Positions 1 through 7,797 of a stretch of 64,000 nucleotides of DNA are shown here, in pieces. Position numbers and translations under genes: made by a program. This DNA is from Candidatus Flavonifractor merdavium (GTDB lineage: Bacteria; Bacillota; Clostridia; Oscillospirales; Oscillospiraceae). The notes beneath the pieces are model-generated. The model was given only the letters and a program-made list of their open reading frames with translations. It was not told where the DNA came from and made no database searches. Every line of letters starts with the position of its first letter. The first letter of the stretch is position 1. Location: the NCBI GenBank assembly GCA_019119335.1, contig DWXF01000044.1, positions 1-64,000 of the forward strand, given 5' to 3'.

Positions 1-91
1 AGGTGCAACACGTCAAGGAGATAAAATGAAATTCATGCAGACCCTTGGTAAAATAGAACTGCCACGCAAAGAGACCACGGGAGGGAACTGT

Positions 92-296
92 ATGAACTAC
101 CAACATCTTAGCATGGAAGAGCGCAGTTGTATACGAAAATATTACGTAGATGGGATGAGTCACCGGCAATTGCTCAACCGACCGAAAAAATGTCAGTATG
201 GTATCGCGAGAAATTCGGCGGAATTGTACCCATATGTACGACATTCCAATCTACTACCTACACACAGCCCGGAGGAAGTACCTGCGGGCAACCTGA
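92..296 (+). pseudogene. IS30-family transposase N-terminal remnant (frameshifted)
   Basis: The reading frame from the ATG at 92 starts with MNYQHLSMEERSCIRKYY, the usual N-terminus of IS30-family transposases (HLS.EER.I). It continues to GMSHRQ, where the first helix-turn-helix would begin. Homology then leaves this frame and resumes from base 192 in another one, as VSMVSREIRRN followed by a Tyr/His-rich YYLHTARRKYL segment ending at a TGA. The catalytic DDE region is absent. This is a short, frameshifted and truncated relic, not an active element. No terminal inverted repeat could be identified in the 300 bases available. Confidence 0.75.
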
Positions 297-362
297 AAGA
301 GCCACCCTAAAATGTCTGTGGGATAGATCAAACAAAATGGGAATTTTTGTTTTGGAGCTTAA

Positions 363-391
363 TTGTTTCTAGAAAATGGCGATATTATAAT
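363..391 (+). promoter_or_regulatory. sigma-A-type promoter for the 245-aa hypothetical gene
   Basis: TTGTTT and TATAAT are separated by 17 bases and sit about 20 bases before a strong AAGGGAGAGGGG ribosome binding site for the ATG at 412. The rest of 297-411 is AT-rich and holds nothing else recognisable. Confidence 0.55.
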
Positions 392-411
392 AAAAGGGAG
401 AGGGGATTTGT

Positions 412-1149
412 ATGGGGCTGATCATTGGGCAATTGCCGAAATTACCGGACGAACTCGTCAATAACAGCTGGGTAAAAACCATAGAGATATCCAATCAGGG
501 TGGGAGCCAGCAGGATGACGTTTTCGGTGAGAAATTGGAAGGCTTAAAGCCAGGGCAGATCCTTGATCACGTTGACATCAGCGGCGCAATACCGCTTGAT
601 CCGCTGTTTGGAAAGAATATTGAGTATGATCTGGATAGCTCCTTTGTCGTAAAAGGGCGCCAGGATTTTGTTTCATTTTCAGATGGAAATGTTTCGGAAA
701 AAGCGGAGGAACTGGCCGCACGGATGACGGAATATCCTGTGGGAGTTGCGTTTTCTCTGGATGGATTCAGTATGGAGCAGCTTGCTGAGCTTGTCGGCGG
801 TATAGGGAAGGATCTGGACAGCGCCTTTGCCACAGGGGAGATTTCGGAGCGGGAATATGACGCCTTGAACAAGGGGCTGGATGCCTATGCGGAATTTATG
901 ACCGAAAAGGCGGAAAAGGAAAAGGCTTCTTTTGCGGTTATGAAGCAGACGGCGGAAGAGACACGGGCAGCGATCCAGAGCGGCGCATCGGAGAAGGAAA
1001 TGATTGATTGTGCAGAACTGGTGCGTGAAAAATGGCAGGAGAAGATCAGCAAGTATCTGGAGGAAAACGGATGTGATCGGTCAGCCTTGGATCAAATGAT
1101 CGTTGCTATTCGTACTGGGAAGGTATCCTCTTTTCAAGCAATGGCATGA
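412..1149 (+). CDS. hypothetical protein, 245 aa
   Basis: I do not recognise a family. The start is well supported by an AAGGGAGAGGGG Shine-Dalgarno sequence and a promoter just upstream. The protein has no signal peptide or membrane segment. Its N-terminal half is mixed alpha/beta in character. Residues of about 140-230 are rich in Glu, Lys and Ala (MTEKAEKEKASFAVMKQ) and probably form long helices or a coiled coil. The gene's base composition is visibly lower in GC than that of the core genes further right. It lies between an IS30 relic and a second unknown gene on the same strand, which suggests acquired DNA. Confidence 0.8.
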   Translation: MGLIIGQLPKLPDELVNNSWVKTIEISNQGGSQQDDVFGEKLEGLKPGQILDHVDISGAIPLDPLFGKNIEYDLDSSFVVKGRQDFVSFSDGNVSEKAEELAARMTEYPVGVAFSLDGFSMEQLAELVGGIGKDLDSAFATGEISEREYDALNKGLDAYAEFMTEKAEKEKASFAVMKQTAEETRAAIQSGASEKEMIDCAELVREKWQEKISKYLEENGCDRSALDQMIVAIRTGKVSSFQAMA

Positions 1150-1211
1150 GACAGGATGGTTTACAAGCAATAAGTAAATACTTAAAGTGAAATTCAAAGG
1201 TGTGAATACAA

Positions 1212-1727
1212 GTGGTAAATGGATTAAGCAATGTATATCCAGGGGCCATATACTATGCTGCGGATTTAAAGCTGCCGGAAAAGCTGTCTGCCGGAACATG
1301 CCTGCAGGATACCAGCATCCAACAGCAGCCGGCGGGACGAACGGCGCAGTATGATACCCTGGAATTGACACCGGACCAGTGTCAGGTTACGCTGGATGTT
1401 TCCAATGGGATCACCATGGAGATCCCGAGGGCGTGGACCATTGTAAGCGAAACATTTAAAAGCTTTGACGATCACCTTCAGTGGAGCCTGAATCAAGCCG
1501 ACAGCCTGAATTTGTCCTTTGGCGACCGGTTGACATTTCTGAAGGAAGAGGGCCAGAAGTGGGTGGAGGATAAGCGGCAGAACGACCCGGAGATGTTTGC
1601 CACATGGCTCAGACTCCACAAGGATTATATTCAGCGGGGCGAGGGCCATCTGGTAGGCCTGCCCTCCGACTTCACAATGGAAGATTACCATTCTTATGTA
1701 AGAGAACCTTTTTCCGCGTTGGCCTGA
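1212..1727 (+). CDS. hypothetical protein, 171 aa
   Basis: No family was recognised. It probably starts at GTG 1212, with AAAGGTG about 9 bases upstream. The gene lies 62 bases after the 245-aa gene on the same strand and ends just before a strong bidirectional terminator, so the two may form one transcript. The product is soluble and acidic, with an aromatic- and charge-rich C-terminal half (FATWLRLHKDYIQRGEG). The GC content is lower than in the following metabolic locus. Confidence 0.7.
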   Translation: MVNGLSNVYPGAIYYAADLKLPEKLSAGTCLQDTSIQQQPAGRTAQYDTLELTPDQCQVTLDVSNGITMEIPRAWTIVSETFKSFDDHLQWSLNQADSLNLSFGDRLTFLKEEGQKWVEDKRQNDPEMFATWLRLHKDYIQRGEGHLVGLPSDFTMEDYHSYVREPFSALA

Positions 1728-1752
1728 TAAAGGACGGCGGTTTTGGACATAA

Positions 1753-1785
1753 AATACCCCTTATCGTTTGATAAGGGGTATTTTT
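1753..1785. terminator. bidirectional intrinsic terminator
   Basis: The hairpin AATACCCCTTAT-CGTTTG-ATAAGGGGTATT is flanked by a T-run on the plus strand and A-rich sequence on the other side. It sits between two convergent transcription units, the 171-aa gene (+) and the acyl-AMP ligase (-). Confidence 0.85.
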
Positions 1786-1789
1786 GTTC

Positions 1790-3223
1790 CTATTGGGCGA
1801 TATCCTCCAGTGCGCGGTATTTGGTTTTGCCGGACTCATTTTTCGGAATGGAGGCCAGGGCCTGGACCTGGAACACCCGGGGCGGGAAGTGCATCTGGGC
1901 GCTGAGGTAATCGGAAGCATCCTGCGTGAGGGCGGGATCCGGGCTGTCGTGGAAGATGCGCAGGCAGTCGTCCCTGCCCACACAGGCGAAGCCGGCCTGG
2001 GGAAAACGGGTGGAGAGCAGCCGCTCCACCTCGTCCAGGCTGACCCGGTTGCCGTAGAGCTTCACAAACCGCTTTTTCCGGCCCACAATGTAATAGAAGC
2101 CGTCCTCGTCCCGCTTGGCCATGTCGCCGGTATGGAGCTCGCCGTGCCACTGGTCCCCCAGGCGCAAATCGTCCGCCTGCTGGGCGTAGCCCATGGCCAC
2201 ATTGGGACCCTGGTACACCAGCTCTCCCACCGTGTCCGCCGTCTGGATCTCGCCGCCGTCCTCCTGAAGCAGCCGGAACCGGCCGCCGGGGACGGGAATA
2301 CCCATGCTGCCGCACTTGCGGATGGCCTCCTCCGGCGGCAGATAGCCCATCCGGGGGGAGGCCTCGGTCTGGCCGTACATAACACAGAACCGCCGGCCGG
2401 TCTGCTCCGCCCAGGCGGCATACTCCCGGTGCAGGGCCTCGGGCAGCTTGCCGCCCGCTTGGGTCAGGGTGCGCAGGGCGGGCAGAGCCATGCTTTGCAG
2501 CCCCGCTCGCTGGAACATGCGGTAAGTGTAGGGCACGCCGGCCAGAGAGGTAACCTGCTCCCGCTCCATCAGCTCCCAGAAGGGCCGCTCCAGCACGCTG
2601 CGGCGGGTAAGAACAATGGTTGCCCCTGCCAGCAGATGGGTATTGAGGATGGACATGCCGTAGGAGTAGCTCATGGCCAGATTGGTGACGGGACGCTCCG
2701 CCTCGGTCAGCCCCAGGTACTCCACAATGGATTTGGTGTTGGACTCCAGATTGCGGGCGCTGATGCGCACCAGCTTGGGGCTGCCGGTACTGCCGGAGGT
2801 GGTGAGCAGCAGGGCCAGCTCGGGGTGGAGTTCCGGGCCCTCCGTCCCCCGGCGGAGCAGCTGGGCATCCTCCAGGGTCAGGTGGGGCTGGTACTCTCGC
2901 AGCACCTGTCTGGTTTCCTGGGGCAGATCCTCCGGGACGCAGACGAAGGCGGGCTGGTAGGCGGCCAGCAGGCCTTCCAGCAGCTCCGGCGAGATGTGGG
3001 CGTCCAGCAGCAGGGGGACTGCCCCGGTATTCAGGCAGGAGAAATAGCTCATCAGCAGGCCGGGGGTGTTCTCGCACAGCAGAAAGACCAGCTTATGGCC
3101 TCCCACGGCCCGGCCCAGCCGCTCGGAGGCGGCGTTCAGATCCCCTAAGGTATACCGCCGCCCCTCTTCTGTTACCGCCAGCAGCCGTTCCGGCTCCCGG
3201 GCGCAGCGGTCAAACAGTTCCAT
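1790..3223 (-). CDS. AMP-forming acyl-CoA / acyl-ACP synthetase-like ligase
   Basis: This is an adenylate-forming enzyme (ANL superfamily), 477 aa. It contains the P-loop-like core LLTTSGSTGSPK at about residues 135-150, MYGQTEASPRMGY (A5), GELVYQGPNVAMGY, the ATP-binding GDMAKRDEDGFYYIVGRKKRFVK region (A7-A8), and the C-terminal catalytic lysine motif NESGKTKY. It should activate a carboxylic acid as acyl-AMP and pass it to a thiol, either CoA or the carrier protein encoded four genes upstream. It starts 1 base after luxC with an SD inside the luxC end, and is the last gene of the module. The substrate cannot be predicted. Confidence 0.9.
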   Translation of the reverse strand: MELFDRCAREPERLLAVTEEGRRYTLGDLNAASERLGRAVGGHKLVFLLCENTPGLLMSYFSCLNTGAVPLLLDAHISPELLEGLLAAYQPAFVCVPEDLPQETRQVLREYQPHLTLEDAQLLRRGTEGPELHPELALLLTTSGSTGSPKLVRISARNLESNTKSIVEYLGLTEAERPVTNLAMSYSYGMSILNTHLLAGATIVLTRRSVLERPFWELMEREQVTSLAGVPYTYRMFQRAGLQSMALPALRTLTQAGGKLPEALHREYAAWAEQTGRRFCVMYGQTEASPRMGYLPPEEAIRKCGSMGIPVPGGRFRLLQEDGGEIQTADTVGELVYQGPNVAMGYAQQADDLRLGDQWHGELHTGDMAKRDEDGFYYIVGRKKRFVKLYGNRVSLDEVERLLSTRFPQAGFACVGRDDCLRIFHDSPDPALTQDASDYLSAQMHFPPRVFQVQALASIPKNESGKTKYRALEDIAQ

Positions 3224-3224
3224 A

Positions 3225-4424
3225 TTAAACCTCCCCTCCGATCATGCGGGACAGGGCGGCGATTACGTCTTTCCCGTCCCAAATGGTGTCCAGCTCCAGG
3301 GCCTGCCCCGGAGCGACCACCCGATCCACACCCCGGGCGCCATGTTCCGCCAGCAGGGCGGCTACCTCCCGGGGCTCCACCCCGGCGCAGACGAGGGTCT
3401 GCACCTTGGGGGCGGTCAGCGGGGGCAGTTCCTCCAGGCTGGACAGCTCTCCCTGGAAAAACAGCCCAAAGCCCCCCTTAAGCTCCGGCAGGGGCGCGGT
3501 CAGCCCCGCCAGATTGACCACATACAGCAGGTTGCCGCCATACCGCTCCACCCCGGCTACTGCCGGCGCCTGCATGGTCATGGCGGCGGTACACAGCCGC
3601 TCCAACTTGCGGGCGGCCTGGAATGGGCCGAAGGGGTAGCGCTCTTCCGCCTCGGCGGCCACCGCCTCCCACCATTGCCGCCGGCAGTCCGGATCGCCGC
3701 CGTCCGCCAGCCACAGTACCAGCTGGGGGCTGGAGCAGGCGTTCTGGTCCATCTGATAGGTGTCGTTGTAGAACCGGTGGGCCAGGGCCCTTCTGGCCTC
3801 GTCATCCAAAGCGGAGAAATACCGCTGGCTGAACAGGGCCAGGGACCAGCGGTCGGGGAAGCACAGTTCCACGGCGTGGGGGGGCATGGGCATGGCCCGC
3901 AGGGCGGCCACTGTGGCGTCCCCGCCCCACACCACTCTGCCGTCGCAGCAAGCACAGAATTCCGCGGTGATGGCGTCGTCCCGCTCATAGGAGACCAGCG
4001 CGGTGCGGGCCTTGACTCCGGCGTGCTCCGGACGGTCCAGAACCCGGCCAATGGCCGCCACCAGGGGGGCCTCCTCCTCCGCCCGGCGGCTGGACAGCCG
4101 GACGAGGTTGGCATTTCCGGCCAACAGGCCCAGAGCCATGGTGTAGGCAAACATGGCCGGCACGTTGGAGGGGGCCAGGTGGAAGATCAGCCCCCGGCCC
4201 AGCCGGGGAAGGGGGGAGGCGTGGCGTCTGGACAGGGTCTCCAACCGGGGCCGGCGGCACCAGAAGCCGAAGGCGGCCGCCGCCTCCAGCCGCCGGGTCT
4301 CCGGCGCGCCCAGCACCTCTGCCGACAGGTCGGAGAGGAAGTTCAGGGCTCTGGGGTCAAAGGGCGGCCAGGGCGTGGATTCCGGTTGATCCACTCCGGC
4401 CAGCAGGGTGATATTATCCCTCAT
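3225..4424 (-). CDS. luxC: LuxC-like acyl reductase (fatty-acyl-CoA/acyl-protein reductase)
   Basis: The 399-aa protein resembles LuxC, an aldehyde-dehydrogenase-fold reductase. Visible features are the nucleotide-binding segment GLIFHLAPSNVPAMFAYTMA at about 120-140, GNANLVRLSSR, and the candidate catalytic cysteine in NDTYQMDQNACSSPQLV. LuxC takes an activated acyl group from LuxE and reduces it with NADPH to an aldehyde. Its start overlaps the luxE stop by 11 bases (ATGAGGGATAA), so the two are probably translationally coupled and work as a complex. No luxA/luxB luciferase genes are present in the window, so the aldehyde serves some purpose other than light. Confidence 0.88.
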   Translation of the reverse strand: MRDNITLLAGVDQPESTPWPPFDPRALNFLSDLSAEVLGAPETRRLEAAAAFGFWCRRPRLETLSRRHASPLPRLGRGLIFHLAPSNVPAMFAYTMALGLLAGNANLVRLSSRRAEEEAPLVAAIGRVLDRPEHAGVKARTALVSYERDDAITAEFCACCDGRVVWGGDATVAALRAMPMPPHAVELCFPDRWSLALFSQRYFSALDDEARRALAHRFYNDTYQMDQNACSSPQLVLWLADGGDPDCRRQWWEAVAAEAEERYPFGPFQAARKLERLCTAAMTMQAPAVAGVERYGGNLLYVVNLAGLTAPLPELKGGFGLFFQGELSSLEELPPLTAPKVQTLVCAGVEPREVAALLAEHGARGVDRVVAPGQALELDTIWDGKDVIAALSRMIGGEV

Positions 4425-5493
4425 AGGTGTCGCTGCACCCCCTTACCTCGGCCCGGGGCGCCCGCCCCGTCACCTGAAAATACTTGCCTGCCCGTCCGCA
4501 GGGGCAGTCGTCCTCTCCCAGCAGCACGCCCAGGTCCTCTGTGAGCAGAGAGTGTCCCGGATAGGAGTGGGGGAGGGGGGAGAGCACCTGGATCAGCCCC
4601 GGCTCCCCCACGTCGCAGGGGGAGTAGTCCCGCCAGCGGCGCACCACCACGTCGGACCAGATGCTGGCGTGCAGATGCCCCTGGGGACACTCCAGATAGA
4701 TGCAGCCGGTCTGTTCCGCCATACCGTAGTAATTGCGCACCTGCTCAATACCGGTGACGGCGTGGATGCGGGCCTTGAACTCCTGGGGAGAGACCGCCTC
4801 GCTGGCCAGCTTTTTCCAGCCGCCCCCATGGAGCAGGATACCCTTGGGGATGGAGAGGGTTTCCCCACGCTCCTCCAGCACCCGGATCACGTGCCGCCAG
4901 ATGATATAGGTAAAGCCAAACAAAAAGATGGGTTCCCCCTGGTGGGCCTCCAGAAAGGCCCGCACGCCGTCCAGGTCCAGCTCCATGTGCTGGTCCAGGG
5001 CGTAGCAGGTTTTGGAGCCAAAGACGGAGAAGCCCAGCACCCCCGCTCCCCGGGCGGAGAACATGGCCCGGTCCCGCAGCACCCGCTTGCTGTCCAGCAC
5101 CAGGTAGGGCAGCCGGTGCTCTCCCAGCAGGTCGGCCATGATCCCGCTCAGCGCCCGCTGCTGGACGGCGGAGGTGTCGGCGTCCAGGAAGATTTTGGAT
5201 ACCTGCTGTCCGGTGGTGCCGGAGGAGGTCACGGTTTTGAAAATCTCCTCCTCCGGTACGCTGCGCAGCTCCAGCTCCTTGAAGATGGACACCGGCAGCA
5301 TGGGGGTGTTTTCCACGGTGCACTCCATATGCTCCGGACAGCCCAGCGCCTGCAGCAGCCGGCCGTAGGCCGGGCAGTGGGTCCGGTGGAACTGGGTCAG
5401 CTGGGTGAGGAGGGAGGCGTAGATAGCCTGCTTCTCCGGGCAGGGCAGGGAGTAGGCCCGGAATTGCAGCAGGGTGTTCAGATCAATGGTCAT
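4414..5493 (-). CDS. luxE: LuxE-like acyl-protein synthetase
   Basis: The 359-aa protein is a LuxE-family acyl-protein synthetase. It has the adenylation motif TVTSSGTTGQQVSKIFLD, the central FLFGFTYIIWRHVI segment, LLHGGGWKK, and the C-terminal YYGMAEQTGCIYLECP region. LuxE activates a free acid with ATP, carries it as a thioester, and hands it to LuxC. The gene overlaps the upstream MBL-fold gene and the downstream luxC by 11 bases each, with an AAAGGAG site before its ATG. In known lux systems the acid is released by the thioesterase LuxD. Here the neighbouring MBL-fold hydrolase might do that, which is inference. Confidence 0.9.
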   Translation of the reverse strand: MTIDLNTLLQFRAYSLPCPEKQAIYASLLTQLTQFHRTHCPAYGRLLQALGCPEHMECTVENTPMLPVSIFKELELRSVPEEEIFKTVTSSGTTGQQVSKIFLDADTSAVQQRALSGIMADLLGEHRLPYLVLDSKRVLRDRAMFSARGAGVLGFSVFGSKTCYALDQHMELDLDGVRAFLEAHQGEPIFLFGFTYIIWRHVIRVLEERGETLSIPKGILLHGGGWKKLASEAVSPQEFKARIHAVTGIEQVRNYYGMAEQTGCIYLECPQGHLHASIWSDVVVRRWRDYSPCDVGEPGLIQVLSPLPHSYPGHSLLTEDLGVLLGEDDCPCGRAGKYFQVTGRAPRAEVRGCSDTYEG

Positions 5494-6133
5494 GTCCGCT
5501 CCTTTCTGTCAGCGTGAACGGAGCCCCGTGGCCGGGACAGATCTGCAGTCCGGGGGCCAGGTTGTCCAGGAACGGCCTGGTATGGGTGTTGTAGTCGTCG
5601 GCGCTGCCGCCGGGCAGCCGGAGGATCACCTCTTCCCCCGGGATGAGATAATCCCCGGAGAAAAAGGTGGTACCGTCCAGAAAGATACCGGCGCTGCCCG
5701 GCGTGTGGCCGGGCAGCGCCGTACACTGGAGCCGGTGCCCTCGCCACACTGTCTCCCAGGTATCCCCGTAAGTGCGGTCCGCCGGCCGGCAGACGAAGGG
5801 GGGATAGGACACGCCGGTCTTTCCCCGAAAGGTCAGATAGACCTCCATCAGCTGGGTCATGTTGAGCCGCTTGCTCTGGATGCCCGCGCTGCAGGCCTCG
5901 CTGGTTACCACCACCGCCTGGGGCCAGCACTCCCGCAGGGCTTCCAGCCCGGCCATGTGGTCGCAGTGCTCGTGGGTCAGCAGAATGAGCTCCGGTGTCC
6001 AGCCCAGCTCCTCCAGCCGGGCCGGTACGCGGACGGGATCGTTGGGGTCGATCACCACCGCGCCGCCGCCCTCCCCCAGCAGATAGCAGTTGCTCTCCGT
6101 CAGCGGATCGGTCTGTCGTTCCAGCTCCAGCAT
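5483..6133 (-). CDS. MBL-fold metallo-hydrolase
   Basis: This 216-aa metallo-beta-lactamase-fold protein carries the metal-binding motif THEHCDHMAG, a downstream His in GHTPGSAG, the bridging Asp in FFSGDYLIPG, and a final His in ICPGHGAPF, so the dinuclear metal site looks complete. Family members are often thioesterases or glyoxalase II-like hydrolases. Its position between a dedicated ACP (3-base gap) and luxE (11-base overlap) suggests it hydrolyses an acyl-ACP or acyl-CoA thioester within the same pathway. That role is inferred from context only. Confidence 0.88.
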   Translation of the reverse strand: MLELERQTDPLTESNCYLLGEGGGAVVIDPNDPVRVPARLEELGWTPELILLTHEHCDHMAGLEALRECWPQAVVVTSEACSAGIQSKRLNMTQLMEVYLTFRGKTGVSYPPFVCRPADRTYGDTWETVWRGHRLQCTALPGHTPGSAGIFLDGTTFFSGDYLIPGEEVILRLPGGSADDYNTHTRPFLDNLAPGLQICPGHGAPFTLTERSGHDH

Positions 6134-6136
6134 GAC

Positions 6137-6373
6137 TTACAGCTCCACACCGTATTTGGCCAGAACTTCTTTCCCCTTTTCATAGGAGGAAAAGTCCAGC
6201 ACGTCCACGGTGCTCAGGCTGATCTGGAAGGTCTCCTCCAGATCCCCCATCAGATCCATGTGCCCCAGGGAATCCCACAGGGGAATGCCGCGGTATTTCA
6301 GGGTGGGCAGGTCCTCCGGCTTTACCCGGAAGGCCCGCAGGAACAGCTGATCGTATTTCTCCAGATTGGTCAT
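6137..6373 (-). CDS. dedicated acyl carrier protein
   Basis: The 78-aa protein looks like an acyl carrier protein. The segment GIPLWDSLGHMDLMGDLEETF contains the DSL serine that would carry 4'-phosphopantetheine, followed by the acidic helix II. The real start is MTNLEKYD at 6373, behind GAAAGGAAACC, rather than the track's upstream start, which lies in a hairpin. The gene heads the tightly packed ACP-MBL-luxE-luxC-ligase run, so it is probably not the general fatty-acid ACP but a pathway-specific carrier. Confidence 0.85.
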   Translation of the reverse strand: MTNLEKYDQLFLRAFRVKPEDLPTLKYRGIPLWDSLGHMDLMGDLEETFQISLSTVDVLDFSSYEKGKEVLAKYGVEL

Positions 6374-6403
6374 GGTGTGGTTTCCTTTCATTTGCAGCGC
6401 GAG

Positions 6404-6442
6404 AGCGGCATGGGCCGGTCCGGTGGACCGGCCCAATGCCGC
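6404..6442 (-). repeat. strong intercistronic hairpin between CoA-transferase and ACP genes
   Basis: The arms AGCGGCAT.GGGCCGGTCC pair almost perfectly (one bulge) around a short loop. It lacks a T-run on the transcribed strand, so it may be an RNA processing or stability element, or a weak terminator dividing the catabolic genes from the LuxCE module. Confidence 0.6.
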
Positions 6443-6457
6443 TGGGAGGCTGCTATA

Positions 6458-7756
6458 TTATTCGTACTTGCAGTGGAAGCGCTTCTCGTACTCGGCCTTC
6501 AGCTCGTCCCGGAAGTCGGGATGGGCGATCTCAATGAGGTTGTGAGCCCGCTGACGGAGGGTGCGGCCCTTCAGGGCGGCCACGCCGTACTCGGTCACCA
6601 CATAGTCCACGTCGTTGCGGCTGGTGGTGACGGCGGCGCCCTCGTCCAGCAGGGGGACGATCTTGGAGATCTTGCCCTTGACGGTGGCGGGCATAGCCAT
6701 GATGGACACGCCGCCCTTGCTGGCGGAGGCGCCGCGGACGAAGTCCACCTGGCCGCCCACGCCGGAAATCTGCTTGGGTCCGATGCTCTCAGAGGCCACC
6801 TGGCCCATCAGATCCACCTGCACGCAGGAGTTGATGGAGATCAGGTTGTCGTTCTGAGCGATGATGAAGGGGTTGTTGACGTAGTCCACCGGGCGCAGCT
6901 CCACGTCGGGGTTGTGGTCCACGAAGTCGTACAGCCGGCGGGTGCCCATCAGGAAGGCCACCACGAACTTGCCGGGGTGGAGGGTCTTTTTGGCGTTGGT
7001 GATCACGCCGGCCTCGGCCAGCTCCACCACGCCGTCGGAGAACATCTCGGAGTGTATGCCCAGATCCTTCTTGCCCTTCAGGAACAGGAGCACCGCGTCG
7101 GGGATGGCGCCGATGCCCAGCTGGAGCGTGGCGCCGTCGGGAATGAGGGAGGCGCAGTTCTCGCCAATGGCCTTCTCAATATCGCCGATCTTGGGGGGAT
7201 TGAGCTCAATGATGGGCGCCTCATGCTCCACGATGCAGTCCAGGTCCTCCACGGACACCAGGCTGTAAGGGCCGGTCCAGGGCATCTGGGGGTTGACCTG
7301 GGCGATGACGGTCTTGGCCTGCTTGACGGCTTCCAGGGTGTAGTCCACCGACACGCCCAGGGAGCACATGCCGTTCTCGTCAGGGGGAGTCACCATGACC
7401 ATGGCCACGTCCACCGGCATGGTGGTGCTGAACTGGCGGGGCACCTCAAAGAAGAAGCTGGGGGTGAAGTCGCCCCGGCCCTCCTCGATGGCGGCACGGG
7501 TGGAGCCGCCCACGAAGAAGGCGTTGTGGCGGAAGTTGGCGGCGTACTCGGGCTTGCAGTATTCGCCCTTGCCCATGGCTACCATGTGGACGATCTCCAC
7601 GTCCTTGTAGGCGCTGGCGTTGGCCACCATGGCGTCCAGCAGGTAGGAGGGCTCGCCGCAGGCGTGAGCCACCACTACCCGGTTGCCGGACTGGATGTGC
7701 TTCACCGCCTCCTCGGCGGACATCAGGTGCTGCTGATAATGCTCTTTCCAACTCAT
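6458..7756 (-). CDS. abfT: 4-hydroxybutyrate / butyrate-type CoA-transferase
   Basis: This acetyl-CoA-dependent CoA-transferase (432 aa from MSWKEHYQ) belongs to the 4-hydroxybutyrate CoA-transferase / butyryl-CoA:acetate CoA-transferase group. Supporting segments are VVVAHACGEP, MVMVTPPDENGMCSLG, LQLGIGAIPDAV, and HSEMFSDGVVEL, which contains the expected catalytic Glu. Others are GGQVDFVRGA and VDYVVTEYGVAALKGRTLRQRA. The ATG at 7756 is preferred over the track start. With 4-hydroxybutyryl-CoA dehydratase in the same locus, its likely job is to make 4-hydroxybutyryl-CoA from 4-hydroxybutyrate using acetyl-CoA or butyryl-CoA. The acid preference is not certain from sequence. Confidence 0.88.
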   Translation of the reverse strand: MSWKEHYQQHLMSAEEAVKHIQSGNRVVVAHACGEPSYLLDAMVANASAYKDVEIVHMVAMGKGEYCKPEYAANFRHNAFFVGGSTRAAIEEGRGDFTPSFFFEVPRQFSTTMPVDVAMVMVTPPDENGMCSLGVSVDYTLEAVKQAKTVIAQVNPQMPWTGPYSLVSVEDLDCIVEHEAPIIELNPPKIGDIEKAIGENCASLIPDGATLQLGIGAIPDAVLLFLKGKKDLGIHSEMFSDGVVELAEAGVITNAKKTLHPGKFVVAFLMGTRRLYDFVDHNPDVELRPVDYVNNPFIIAQNDNLISINSCVQVDLMGQVASESIGPKQISGVGGQVDFVRGASASKGGVSIMAMPATVKGKISKIVPLLDEGAAVTTSRNDVDYVVTEYGVAALKGRTLRQRAHNLIEIAHPDFRDELKAEYEKRFHCKYE

Positions 7757-7797
7757 GGTATAATCACACTTCTTCCATTTAGAATTTGGCGCGCGGA

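Noticed and set aside
1784-3148. 454-aa plus-strand ORF opposite the acyl-AMP ligase
   Set aside because: It is a shadow frame with composition bias only; the minus strand has the ANL motifs in order.
1790-5493. Bioluminescence (lux) operon
   Set aside because: Only LuxC and LuxE homologues are present; luxA, luxB and a LuxD acyltransferase are missing in the window.
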